This document shows, one piece after another, positions 37,907 to 49,523 of a stretch of DNA of 64,000 bases (the first letter of the stretch is position 1; every line of letters begins with the position of its first letter). A model generated the notes under the pieces. The model made no database searches and was not told the origin of the DNA. It worked only from the letters and a program-made list of their open reading frames with translations. Both the position numbers and the translations under genes were made by a program. Source of the DNA: Chaetorhynchus papuensis (Eukaryota > Chordata > Aves > Passeriformes > Rhipiduridae); the NCBI GenBank assembly GCA_013396525.1, contig VWYX01000208.1, positions 594,701 to 658,700 of the forward strand. The letters are read 5' to 3'.

Positions 37907-40900
37907 ATGACCTCAGTCAGCCTGTTACAGCTGCTGGATGAGGCCATCGGGACACCCGAGGTCAATGTCAACTTGGAGGCGCTCCGCAAACTGCTGAGGG
38001 TCATATTGGGACACCTGAGCCTGCTGGGCCTGCAGGATGTGATCCCCCAGGAGGCCATGCCTGGCACACAGGAGGAGGGGGGAAGGTCTGGCACAGACGC
38101 TGGGGCTCAGGGCACAGGGCAGCTGCCTGGGAAGGATGAGCTGCAGGGGACCAGGAGCGGCCGTCCTGTCACCTCCATGGCTGCTGACATGGGACAGATG
38201 GAGAAGACTGAAGCCAAAGAGAGTGGCATCTCCAAGGTAGAAGCTTTTCCCACCCCCCTGGGTGCTCCCCCCAAGATGCCCCCTCCTCTGGGGTCTGTGC
38301 CCTTATACCAAGGTTTGGTTGAAGGCCAAGCTCCGAGCAGCATGTTGAGTTTCATTGTGGGAAAGGGAGGGAGATTCTGAGAGAAAATCTGGGGCTGAAA
38401 CACTGCTCTAAGTGCTTTGGGTCCTTCCCATGTTGGGTCTTTTCCTGCTGACCCAGGGTGTGCCATAGGCTCCCCAGGACAGGGGTGGGAGTCTCTGGGG
38501 AGCTGCTCGCCTGGGGCTCGCCCCCGCCACCCATCTCTCCTAGGCCACGGCTCTCTCCCAGGAGCCCCACAAGGAGATGGCTGGGACTGAGGCCATGCAA
38601 TCCATGGGAGAGGAAATCCAGAGGATCAAGGAGGCACTTGGCCAGGTGAGCTGCCACCATCAGCATGTTGCAGGTCTGAGACAGCAGCCAGTGACCTCTC
38701 TGCGTGCTGGAGGTTCAGCTGCATCCGGCCGTGCCAGATGAATGGAGAGTGCTGCCCACAGTGCCCAGCTATCTGGCTGGACCCTGCTCTGTACCCCACA
38801 GACCATGGTGCAGGCAAAGGTCCTGCAGGTCCCCAGGGACCCTCCCCTGAGGTTCATCCTCCCCACCCGCCTCTCCTAGACCACGGATCTCTGCAAGGAT
38901 CTCCGTGAAGAAGTCAATGCGATGAAGGCCACACAGTCCCGCATGGGAGAAGACATCCGGACGATCCAGGAAGCCCTTGGCCAGGTGAGCTGGTGTCTTT
39001 GGGAGAGAGTTGGGCCCTTCCCACCCCCCCCACCTCTGAAGACATTGCCCTACCACCCCTGCCCTGTGACCCTGGGTGTCACAGCATGAAGGGCACTGGG
39101 AGGGAAGAGTGGGAAGGGTGTCCCGTGAGGGAAGCATGGGAACTCAGCCTTGCCCACTAGGAGCCCCCCACCTCTGCCTGCAGATCAACCTGGTAGTAGA
39201 GGTCACTGCCTGTCTCAGCCAAAGGGATGCTGAGGCACTTTGAACTAAATGGCCCCAAAAAAAGGGAACATGGGTGCTGGGAAGGAAAGAAGGTAAAGAT
39301 CTACCAGTGCTTGGCAGCCACAGCCTGCTCAGAGTCTCTCTGGCTTGGGCCCAAGCTCAGCTGTGGATGCTCCCAGGTCCTGACTGCTGTCCCTGTTCTC
39401 ATCCCACACCAGGATGCTGCTGCCAAGCCCGACACTTCAGACATGGACAAGCTGGGGCAGAGCCCTGGGACACAGCCTGGATCCCAAGCAGGCCATCCAG
39501 CTATGGAGAGTATCGTCAGAAACCTGTCTGAGCTCCAAGGCCAGATGTCTTCCCTGCAGAGCCTGGCCAGAGACCTGCAGGGCGAGAAGGAGAAAGTAAG
39601 CCCGTAGCAGTCCCTAAGGGGGCTTCAAGGATGCCAGGGGGAGTTGTCAGGAAGGAGGCAGGCAAAGGAGAGCATGGGGTCCATGCCCTGACTCTGCCAC
39701 CATCATCCATCCCAGATAAGACAGCTGGAGGACACCGTTGGAAAGCTGGGTGTGGCTGTAGCCACGTACGAAGCAGATGGCACCAATCAGATCCTCCTAC
39801 AGCTGGAGTAAGAGGATGGGGAGAAGATTTTGTATTCCACAGGGCTGCAGGGGAGCCGGGAGGTGTGGGGGGTGGCAGTTCAGGGGCATCAGGTCTGGGG
39901 AGCAAAGCTCACCTCCCAAGTAGCCTTGTGGAGGCTCAGCCTGCCTGTGCCCTCATCTTGTTGGCCAGGTCTGCACTGCAGGAGATTAAGCAGGAGCAGG
40001 AGGAGCTGAGAGAAGAGCAGAATATTACCAAGGCCACACTGAAGCAGCTGGTCACAGCTGACCAGCTTCAGGAGCGGGTGAGGTTTGCCGGGGGGCACTC
40101 CAACTGTTGTCCTGAATGGCAGGGTGCTCCTTGTGGTGTTCCTGGCCACATTCCCTGCCTGGTCAGGGCTATCCGGCCGCCATTGTGCCTGGGTCTGCTG
40201 GCTGCATCCATCCTATCTCAAAATCAATTCCTTCTCCCCTTTCTGCAGCTGAATGAGCTGAGGGCAATGATGGGGAGTGTGGGGCAGGAGCAGGGACAGT
40301 CACAGGCAGTGTGCCCCGACCGCAGCTCAGAGTCCAGGCTTGTGAAGAAGCTCCTACGCCGCTGTGAGAAGCTCCAGGAGCAGGTGGACTCCCTAGTGCC
40401 ACAGCAGGTGGAGAGGTCACTGCCAGAGAAGACCCAGGTGGGCATTTGACAGCATGGGGGGGCTTGGGAGGCTGTGTCAGAACCTCTTGTCTGGTTGTGC
40501 TCGCTGCAATGTAGAGCAGCCCCTTGCTATCCCCAGTTTGGTTTGGACAGGTTGGTAGTATGGCAGGAAATTAAAGCCTTGATACAAATGTCCTGCTGGC
40601 ACTGAGGGCTCATGGCTGATGGCTGAGTAACCCAGATCTGTCCGTGAGGGGCAGCCAAACACCCCTTGCATGACACCATCTTGTCGTCTTCTGAATTATT
40701 AAAATGTGGATATAGATCTAATATCGATATCCACCTGAGATGGACAAAGTCTCTCTAACTTGTTAAGGTTAGAAAGTGTATGTTTATTTCAGCGCCGGAG
40801 AGCTGCAGGGATAGCTCCCAAATATACAGCTCCCAAGTAACAATGCAACACAGAACTTACTTATTTATAACAATAATGCATATTTAAAATACAGATACAT

Positions 40901-43900
40901 ATTCATAGCATAGACGCCTCCCATTCCCCGCTTCCTATGAAAATTAGCAAAAAGTCATTAAGCATGCGCAATTCTTGCAATGGAATTGGGTCGGTGGTCG
41001 TAAAATGGGTCGGAGCACCAGTTTTGAGGAAGTAAAACTTGTCTTCCTCACTTTGACCTTCTTGCCTTTTTGGTTTTTGACAATACCTTTGACCTTGGAA
41101 AACTCCCAGTGCTTTCTTCCATTGCTTTTGAATAGGTTGCATCTGGGCAAAATTTGTAACTGTCTAGGCTCTCCTTTGAATTTCTTTTCCTAAGATTATT
41201 AATTGCCCATTCTAAGCACAGCTGAGTAAATATCAGATAATCAAAGCCTATCCTGCACTTAATCATTAATTTCTTTCCAGCTGAGTTCTGTGTCATTTTC
41301 TATTCTAGTTGATTTCAACAGAACTAACATTTATCTAAAATCTCTACATTTAAGTGTCCAAAAGAAAACTCTATGTTTCACTTCCTCCCTGGAGCAGGAT
41401 GAGGAGCTGCTGAAGAGTATCCAGGCCACCATCGTGCGAGTGGAAGGGGACTGTGAGCAGCTCAGCTACATCACGGGGAGCCTCCGGGATGACCATCGCC
41501 AGCATCAGAAAGATATCGAGGTTGGTGGCTGAACCCCCATAGGGTCAGAGTATCCCCCAGGCACACCGAGGCTGGAGACTGCCAGAGGTCTGATCCCCTG
41601 CCCACCTGCTCACAGCCCTGTGTTGGTTCAAAGGGCCTTTCCCAAATAGCAGGGAGCATTGACTGGCCAGAACACAGCTCTTTCCCTACTGTGGTGTCAT
41701 GAGATGCTTTCTGTATTGGAAGGCTCTGTTCCGGTCCCTGGAGGGTCTCGAGAAGAAAGCAGACAAGGAGGACCTGCTGCTGCTGGTATGGTCTTGAGGA
41801 GTCCATCTTCAGCCAAAGATATTTTGGGGATCTTGGGCAGGGTGACAAATGCCCTTTGTCCTTTGGGTGCTCAGTGGCAAAACTGGCCTGGGTGTAGAAG
41901 GGGGAGGGTGTGAGTACTTCCAGACTGGCTGCAGATCCCTTGCCAGGTCACTCTGTCTCCCTCTTTAAGTCCCTTTGACCCCATGGAGGTGATGGGGTAA
42001 GCAGGCCACACAGCCCTAAAAAGGGCACAATGGCTCGGCAGGAACGTTTCTACCTCTGTCCCCAACACGTGCTGGCCCTGCCTCTTGTACCTCTGCCCTG
42101 TCCCCACTGCTTTCCTGCCTTTCCTCCCTGCTAGAAAGTGGACAAAGCTGCCCTGGGCAGCAAAGTCAGTTGCGCCCATTTTGATGCGAGCATGGAGCGT
42201 CTGGAGGATAGGTTGCGGGAGTTGCTGAGACGGGTGTCAGGCCAGGAGCAGCGCTGGAAGGAGGCCCAGCAGCGGTTCAGTGATGCCCTGGACTCCAAGG
42301 TGAGGAGTGCTTATCCTCACGGCACAAAACTGGCTCCTTGGGGACTTTGCAGCCTGAGGCAGCATCCCTCTGAGGTTTCCCCCTCTGCTGGCTTTTCCCT
42401 GGGGACTACCATGTTCCATCCTGGAGCAGCTGGTTGAGAGTGTGTATCTGTCTGTAGCTGGATCGCCTGGAGCTGGGACCTTTCCAGAAGCAGCTGGAGG
42501 ATACCTGGGCAAGCACCATCAAGGATCTCAGGGACGAGTTGTCGGTAGAGCTTGACAACGCTGCTGCAATTAAGCAGTGAGTGCAGTAGGATGGTGTTGG
42601 CTTTGGCAGCAGCATTGGCCTTGTTCCCTCCTGTATGGTACCCTGCCATCAGACCAATGTAACAAACTGCAGGGATGCTGACAAAGCAGCTACACCTTCT
42701 TCACCTATCAGTATCAGATTCCCCACATCAAGGGAAGCACAAGAATGGGCATCTGCAGAGCAGAGCTGTCCAAACCAAAACTGGCGTGTGGGTGCAGAGA
42801 TGCAAGGATGGAGTACAGAGGGTTGTTCCCCTGGGCAGGGGTGCAACACATGGTGCCACAGGCCTCAGTCATGACCTGCCATCCTTGGCAAGGTGAAGGG
42901 GAGTTGTGAGCACTGACAAGGCATTGACATCGGGGCAAGGGCTGGTTTGGATGGCAGTGTCGGTGCCTGGCTCCTTCCCCTCATATCCCTGCCTGCTCTG
43001 GGCAGCCATGGGCCATGGCCACAGGTCAGCAGTGCCAGCACTGCCAAGGCAAGCTTGTCTCCTTGTTCCCTTGGGTGGGGGGGAAGCCAGATTCAACATC
43101 CCACAGTTCCCCCTGCAAACATTGAGACTCCCTGCAGCAATGTGCCTGGCGCCTGTTGCCTGTGAGCTGCTGGCTGTGTGCACTGCAGCCCTGTTAGGAG
43201 CTCACCCAGCCCTTTCTCCCTTAGGCAGCTGCTGGTCCCTTACAACTGCCTGTCCTGTGACCGGCACCTCAACATTCAGGTGCCTGGCCCGTGAGTAGCA
43301 CTCGGCACTGGTGTATCAGGGGGCTGCTTGGGTGGGGCAGGGGGATGGGTGCTGGTGATACCCTGCTGTCTCAGGCACGGGGCTTAGTGTCTGCCTGGGA
43401 GGGTCTGACTCTGCTGAGCCCCCTCCGAAGCCATGTCTGTCAGATGCAGAGTGGGAATCCCCTCCAGGAACACCTCCCTGAGGGCAGCAGGCAGAGGGAT
43501 GCTGTGGGGTCCAAGCCTATGGGTTTTGGTGCTCTGCTCCAAGCTGAGGTCGCTTGTTTGTCCCGTCACCCGCTCATGGCTCCTGCTGTCCCCAGGCACA
43601 TTGACACACTGCCGCTCTTCCCAGTGCTGCCCAGCAGCCACACTACACGCCTTTCTACCATCACCACAGAGGAGCAAGCCCAGCAGCATGGTCACAGGTA
43701 GGGGACATGGGGACACATCGCTGGCCTCTGGGGTGCCAGATAGTCCTGCCTTGGCAAGGGAGATCTCTTCCCTGAGTGGGAACAGAGGGGGCCACAGAAG
43801 GCCAGCTGTACTTGCCCCAAGTCTCTGGGCTTTTGAAGTCCTTACTGCACTGCTCCATCAAGCCCTGGTCTTGGTGGCACTGAAGCCACGTGTTGTCAGA

Positions 43901-44953
43901 TGTATCTGGTCTCAGCCTGACCTCAGGCTTGGTGGGGATTCAGCACAGTGGGACAGGTATGGGTTTCCTGCAGCAGCTGTAGGGGAGTCAGCATGGACAT
44001 GCCTCAGTGGGGAGCACCCTCTGCCCACCTCCCCGGCACAGTGGGATGAAGCCCAGGGTACCACAGTGCTGGATGGTGAGCATCCCCATGCCCCATCCCT
44101 CAGGAAGCTGGTCAATAGTAAGTTCGTCAAGACTCAGAGCTTCAGGCGTCAGGACATGTCCAGTGCACCACCAAAGGATGTCCTACGGCTCTCCAAAAAG
44201 GTAGGGATGGTGAAGGGAGGAGTATCAGGGAGGAACAAGGCTGGGAGAGATGCTGAGCATCTGGAGGGAATCCTCCCTCCGTTTCCTCGAGGGGAGATGG
44301 GTGGGGAGGGTTGCTTGGGAGTGCTGAATTGGGCCCCACATTGCAGCCAGCCACTCTCCTTCCCAGATCAGTGTGACTGAGCTGCTGGGCACAGATGACC
44401 ATGTGGATCGGGGCAAGGAGCACAGGCCTGAGGTGGCAAAGAGGCCACAGGATGAGCTGGGTATGGCCTATCAGGACACCAGTGGTGGGGGGAGAGAGCA
44501 CCAGCTGTTTGCTGGTGATGGGTGAGCAGGGCTCTGCACATCTGGGCAGGTGCAGGGAGGGTCTGGGGTCTGGGGCAGGCTGAGGAGGGGTGGAAGCAGG
44601 ATGGAAGGGAGTGACTGGCAGATGGGACAACTGGTCCTTGGGTCCTTAGTGTTGAAGATGGGGTGCAGTGTGGAGATGGCCCTGGCCAGTGTGGGACAAC
44701 AGCCCATATGCTGGAGGGCAGGGGCCAGTGCCCTGTCCCTGAGGGTCTCTAGCCGTGCAGATGCCCCTGGGCTTCATGGGGCTTACCTCTGTCCTTCACT
44801 CCCAGGCCCCACCACCTTACTAGAGCACCAGCCAGCCTCAGACCTCAACCACTGACTCCGGGCACTGTGGCATTTGCTGCAGATCCAGTCCCCCCCACAT
44901 GGAACCAGCAGTCAGGCAGCCGGCTGGGACTGGGTGCTCGGAGCCCTGCATGA
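37907..44953 (+). CDS. Coiled-coil DUF4795 protein, QRICH2/C16orf96-like
   Basis: Sixteen GT-AG exons join in one open frame of 715 codons: 37907-38236, 38544-38645, 38880-38984, 39413-39595, 39716-39807, 39969-40077, 40249-40437, 41398-41520, 41723-41785, 42135-42299, 42458-42576, 43225-43290, 43596-43697, 44104-44200, 44367-44521, 44806-44953. The N-terminus (VSLLQLLDEAIGTPEVN, then an L-rich helix) and the later part (DEELLKSIQATI, SGQEQRWKEAQQRF, LDRLELGPFQKQLED, VPYNCLSCDRHLNIQVPG) match the DUF4795 family of QRICH2 and C16orf96. QRICH2 is a sperm flagellum protein in mammals; the role here is inferred only. Most of the protein is heptad-like coiled coil, and the C-terminus is divergent. 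Start 37907 was chosen for its context (gcagccATGa) and fit to the family N-terminus, although an in-frame ATG exists at 37649. Exon borders in the last four exons are less sure. Confidence 0.85.
38544..38984 (+). repeat. Tandem duplicated exons inside the DUF4795 gene
   Basis: Exon 2 (38544-38645) and exon 3 (38880-38984) are paralogous. Both start after 'ctctcctag' with a 'ccacgg' run, both are 34-35 codons in phase 0, and they end in nearly the same helix (EEIQRIKEALGQ and EDIRTIQEALGQ) followed by GTGAGCTG. The upstream intron ends are alike too, which points to a segmental duplication of exon plus flanking intron. Confidence 0.85.
40690..41370. mobile_element. AT-rich insertion in an intron, probably LTR-derived
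   Basis: The intron 40438-41397 is compositionally foreign to this GC-rich gene. From about 40690 to 41370 it is AT-rich and includes 'tgttaaggttagaaagtgta' and 'tgtttatttcagcgccgg', phrases I associate with passerine ERV-L type LTRs. Element ends were not resolved. The flanking exons remain in frame, so the insertion appears neutral for the protein. Confidence 0.4.
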
Positions 44954-44982
44954 AGAAAAGACCAGGACAGCTGCCCAAAGTT

Positions 44983-44988
44983 AATAAA
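44983..44988 (+). terminator. Polyadenylation signal of the DUF4795 gene
   Basis: AATAAA 30 bases after the TGA stop, in 'aagttaataaaaaaattg'. The short distance suggests a very compact 3' UTR, which supports the assigned last exon. Confidence 0.65.
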
Positions 44989-44999
44989 AAAATTGTAAC

Positions 45000-47690
45000 C
45001 TGCTGTGTTTGGAATATTCTAAGCAAGACTGATTTCAAAAGTAACTCCCCACTTCAGAGCTGCCACCCTAAAGCTGGACAGGTGCGACAGGGAAGAGCAG
45101 AGTCATGGTGGGGACAGGAGCAGGAGAGCTTGGGGTACGCCCCCATACTGGGTTATGTGAATATGCGGGGGGTATCCTCCAAGCCATGGGCTGTGGAGGT
45201 GCAAGAGGTGTAGTCCCTGGATTGCCCCCCACCCATGATGCTGGTGCCCCTGAGCTGAAATGCTCTTTGATGAGGCTGCAGCAGCACCATGCATCTTGAG
45301 GGAACTTGAGGTGAGCCTGAGCAGCACTGTTCCCTCTCCCACATCAGGCTCAGGGCAGGGTTCAACATCATCATCATCAGGCCCTGGGAATGTAACAAAC
45401 TTGTGGGACCCTTGCAGGGGATGCTCAGCTCCCTGTGGAATGTGCAGCGGTGATGCCACTGTCACTGCTGTCCTCACCGTCCATGCTGTCCCATAAGTGG
45501 AGTGACCTTGCAGCACCTGCAGTTCCTACACCACCTGTCTCTCCCAAGGTTGAGGCCCTCAAGGTGTCCAGTGACAACATCCTCACCTGCTTCACATTCC
45601 ACAGCCCTGTGGGGAGGCCCCAACCCCACGCTGGGGTGCTGCTCCCAAGTGGATCCCTCCAGGGGAATAGGGACTGCCAGAGGTGGGGACATTAAGGGAG
45701 ATAGATCTGTGGGGACAGGGATGTCAGGGGCGTTGGGAATCTTAAAAGGCTGGGGACAACCATAAGGGTTTGGAGTCAGCTTATGGGGACAGAGACCTCT
45801 GGGTCTGGTTTAAGAGTCTGGGATGTCCAGGACATCAGGGGACATGCAGGGATGGAGGTCAGGGGTGACTGAGTGGGTACACAGGACTTTGACTGTCCCA
45901 CCAAGCCCATGCTGCTCAGCACCTAGCAGGCTCAGCTGTGGGCACCCACAGGGGACAGGGGCCATGCCTCTTTTCTCACAGCCCTACATGCTGGTGACCA
46001 CCTACAGCCTGGTGAGCACTGGGTGATGGTGGATGGGAGAGGGGTCCTCAGGAACCAAAAGGTGCCCCATAGAGCATCTTTTTTCATGTAGTGCTGGTCA
46101 GGGGTCCCTGGGCTTTGATCCAGGCAGTCACTATTGCAGGCACCATCCACCCCAACATCATCGGGACAGCATGCTGGGGGGCATGGTGAAAAGTGACAGG
46201 ATGAGGGGTGGGGGGGGCTGAAGTTGCTGGAGAAGGTTGGGGACATCTCACCCTGGCTGCAGGGGGTCAGAATGTTGAGGGATGAGGATAGCTTGGGATT
46301 TGAGGTGCCTGAGAGCCCACGGCTGGATGCCTGGTGCCAGGTGCTGGGGCTGGGTCCAAGACGGCCTGGCAGGTCCAGACTTGTTGTTGGAAGACAGTGG
46401 ATATTTACTCCAGAACTTTACCTTGTCACTGCTGGGATATTGGCAGGCAGCAGCATTTCCAGTGCTGTTCTGGTTCTTTCTCGGTCTGGCTCCTCCTGTA
46501 TCAGATGCAGCTGGCTTTGCAGCAATGTTATTTTTCCCCAATTTCATTTAAACTCATTGCCTCCAGAACTCCTCTGAAATTTCATTAACAACATTTACTG
46601 AATTTTCATCAGCCAAAATGTTAGTCATCAAAACCTCTTCCCCTCCACACTTAACAGTTCTCCTTTCCATGGGTAAGCCCTGAGGAGCCAGGGGCTCTGC
46701 ATGGCATGACATCCCCTCTCCATGTAGTGCTGGCTACAGGGCACCTCCAGAAGGGAGGACAGACTTGCCAGCACTCATCCACTAGCTCTGTCCTGTGTGA
46801 AGGCTACTGCAGTATCTGTAAGCATGGGGACATGGGGAGGCTCCCTGGCCTCTGCTGGAGCCCTGGCAGGATACCCTGGCTTCTCTAGATCCCTAGGAGG
46901 ATTGCATTGGTGGATGTGAGGCTGGCTGGAAACCTGTGGGCAGAGAGCTACTGAAGATGGGGGCCATAACAGGAGTTGAAGAGGAGATGTGGGAGCAGGA
47001 TAAGGCCTGGTGCTGTGGCCCCCATGGGGTCCATGATTTCCACTCTGGGTGAGGAGTGAGCTGGAGCACCTCCTGGTGGCTTGGGAGCCAGAATGCTCCT
47101 GCCTGACCTCTTCTCCCAGGACATTACACTTACAGCATGAATCTGGTCTTTACAGTGGGCTTGGACCTGCTTTAAACTCTCAGTGTCCTCCTGCTTCTTG
47201 GCACCATGACTTTATGGCCAGTCATATAAATCATTGCCGGTCACACATAGATGCCAGTGTAAAGAACTTCATTCTTCCCCTGAGCTGGCTGCTGAGTACA
47301 GAGACACGAGGCTGGTGCACCCTGGCCCTGACCCAGCAAATGTGTGTGGCGGGAACAGAGGGTCATGGAGCTGGAGACAGGCCCACCTCAACATGGGCAC
47401 GTCACCTACCCCTCACCTGAAACACTGCATGTCACCTGCGTGCCTTAGAGGTCCCTGAGCTCCCTGGGTACCCAACTAGCCCCAGAGGTCCCTGTCCCCG
47501 TAAGTCCTCAACCCCCCATCCTAGATATCTTTGTTCTCACAGATCAATTTCTCCCTAAATAGCCTCACTTCTGGCTGTCCCCATCCCCTAGAGGGTCCCA
47601 CCTGGGGCAGCACTGCAGTGTGGCTCAAAACCACCTCATTTAAGACACCAGTCACAGGTTATGAGCGACACAATAAATGACTGAGCTAAA
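45000..47690. other. GC-rich region without a recognised gene
   Basis: No exon with family resemblance was found. Phrases such as 'gaggccctcaaggtgtccag' (about 45552) and 'acagagacctctgggtctgg' (about 45790) echo similar phrases near 34790-34930, for example 'aaggtcctcaaggtgcccaa', suggesting diverged copies of one repeat on both sides of the DUF4795 gene. Open frames here are judged to be chance. Confidence 0.5.
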
Positions 47691-47694
47691 CCAG

Positions 47695-47700
47695 TTTATT
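47695..47700 (-). terminator. Candidate minus-strand polyadenylation signal
   Basis: The plus-strand TTTATT reads AATAAA on the minus strand and lies downstream of the TRIM locus at 49.5-51.5 kb. It could end that transcript, but about 1.8 kb without a recognised exon separates them. Confidence 0.25.
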
Positions 47701-49523
47701 TAAAGAGAAAGTTCAGTCTATCACAATTTCACCCTTTTTCATCATTGTTTTGGAGTTTGGCAAGTTTTCATGTGGAGGATTTGGGTGAGCAGCAAAGCAC
47801 AGCTGGCTCACCGCAACTCCAAGGGGAAATTCCTCCATGTGGGAAATTCAAGTCTAAAGCATGGGTCCATGCAGAGTGACTTATTTTACAGAATAAAAGG
47901 CAAAAACTAAAAATCACCCAAAATTCAGACCTCTTTTGCTCAACCCAGCTATCAGCTCTATTCATGCCACTGAGGCCCTGTAATGCACTGTAGAGTTTCA
48001 TCCCCTACATTCAGCCATTAAAAAGGGCCCCTTTTAGCTTAATCCTCAGATCCGGCTTTTTGGAGGGGATTTTGGGCAATGAAGGGGCTTAGAGGGAGAA
48101 ATGTCCCGCTTGGCTTCATTCTGGGGAGAAAAAGTGTCTTCTCAGAGCAGGGGGAGTTACAAAATGGAAAAAAAATTAAATTAAATTATGAAATTTTATC
48201 CCAATAAACTGGGTAAGAAGAGGGGAAAAGGACTGTGAAGGGAGGAACTGGGAAAACTAGTGACACCTGAAAAACTTACACCCCCTCCTCACAAGCAGGA
48301 TTTGGGTTAATTCTCTGAGAGTTTAGGGATATTTTTGGAGCTGTTTCCTCCCCACATCCACTGCTAGTACTGAAAACAACAAATCTTTTTTTCACTTAAA
48401 AGGGGACGGTCTTCTCAAAAACAAAGGGGTTGAGGTTTATCAGCACTTTATCCTCCAGGCAGCAGTGCCATTTCTTTAAAAAGTTCCTCCCTAATTTGGG
48501 GATTTCTTCACTGTGAGCACTGTTTTGAGGTGGAAAATCCCCATTTCCCACTGTGCTAGCTGCTCCTTTGTGGAGAAGACCCAAAATGGAGCAAACCTAC
48601 CCAAAACCAGAGGGTTAAAAACACTGACATCCCCCTGGTTTGCACTGGAGCTGTATTTTCTGTCTTCTGGATGTAACAAGATGCTGATTTTAAAAAGTGT
48701 CTTTTGAGCTCCATTTTTATAAGCACCCACCAACAAATTATTAACCTGAATAGCTGCAAACCCATCCCCAAAATCCACGTTTTCACTTCCCCAATGAGGA
48801 GCAGAGGAGGTTCCAACACCCCCACCATCGTGGAGTCTTCATTCAGGTTTGCCCTTCATGCCTGCTGCAGTTCCCTTGGATGCACAGTTCCCATTCAGTC
48901 TGATTCTGAGGTATGAGTGGGAGACAAGCATGGGGAGAAGCAGGAGGTGATGGCTAAATTCCCTCTAGGAATGCTCATCCTCAAGCCCCAAACCCCCACA
49001 AAATGCACCCTGGGCTCCAGCTTTGTGGAAAAACCTTCGACTCTTGAGGAAAAAAAACCTCTTCAGCTACTCTGCACAGCCTCTTTCATGGGCTGGTATG
49101 AGGTGTGCCTGTCACTCAGGAGGCTTTTGGGGTCCACAGGGATTTTTACCTCCGGATCTGGCCCTGAGCCTGCCCCATATCCACCCAATCCCTGTTGCAT
49201 GGAGAAGGCAAGACCACCTGAGGTGGGAGACACAACCCCCTTCATCTGGGGCATCATCTCCCTCCACACATAATTAGTGTCCTAATTTGGGTGCTAACTA
49301 ACCACCAACAGCCTTCTGCACCTCCCACCTTCAGTTTTCTATCCCTTAAGGCTAACGAGGAATAAATCCCTGATTTTCTTTTAATTAAATAAGCATTTGT
49401 GATGCTTTCACTTTCCAGCCAAATTTGCCAACCCTGGGGTTCTGTGCCCTCCCAGAACTGTCCCAGTTTCCCATTTCTGCTTAATAAATTCCATTTTGTT
49501 GCCAATTTTTACCCTCCAAGCAC

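Noticed and set aside
43433..44380. 315-residue plus-strand open frame
   Set aside because: It covers introns as well as exons of the DUF4795 gene. The true exons 43596-43697 and 44104-44200 are read with splicing, and only part of this frame coincides with them.
48491..48828. Overlapping minus-strand frames considered as a B30.2 exon
   Set aside because: None of the B30.2 signature motifs is present and the two frames conflict.
49063..49269. Minus-strand frame with VKIPVDPKSLLSD, considered as a PRY start of the TRIM locus
   Set aside because: The LDP-like resemblance is weak, a stop follows within 28 codons, and neither a WEVE nor an LDYE motif follows.
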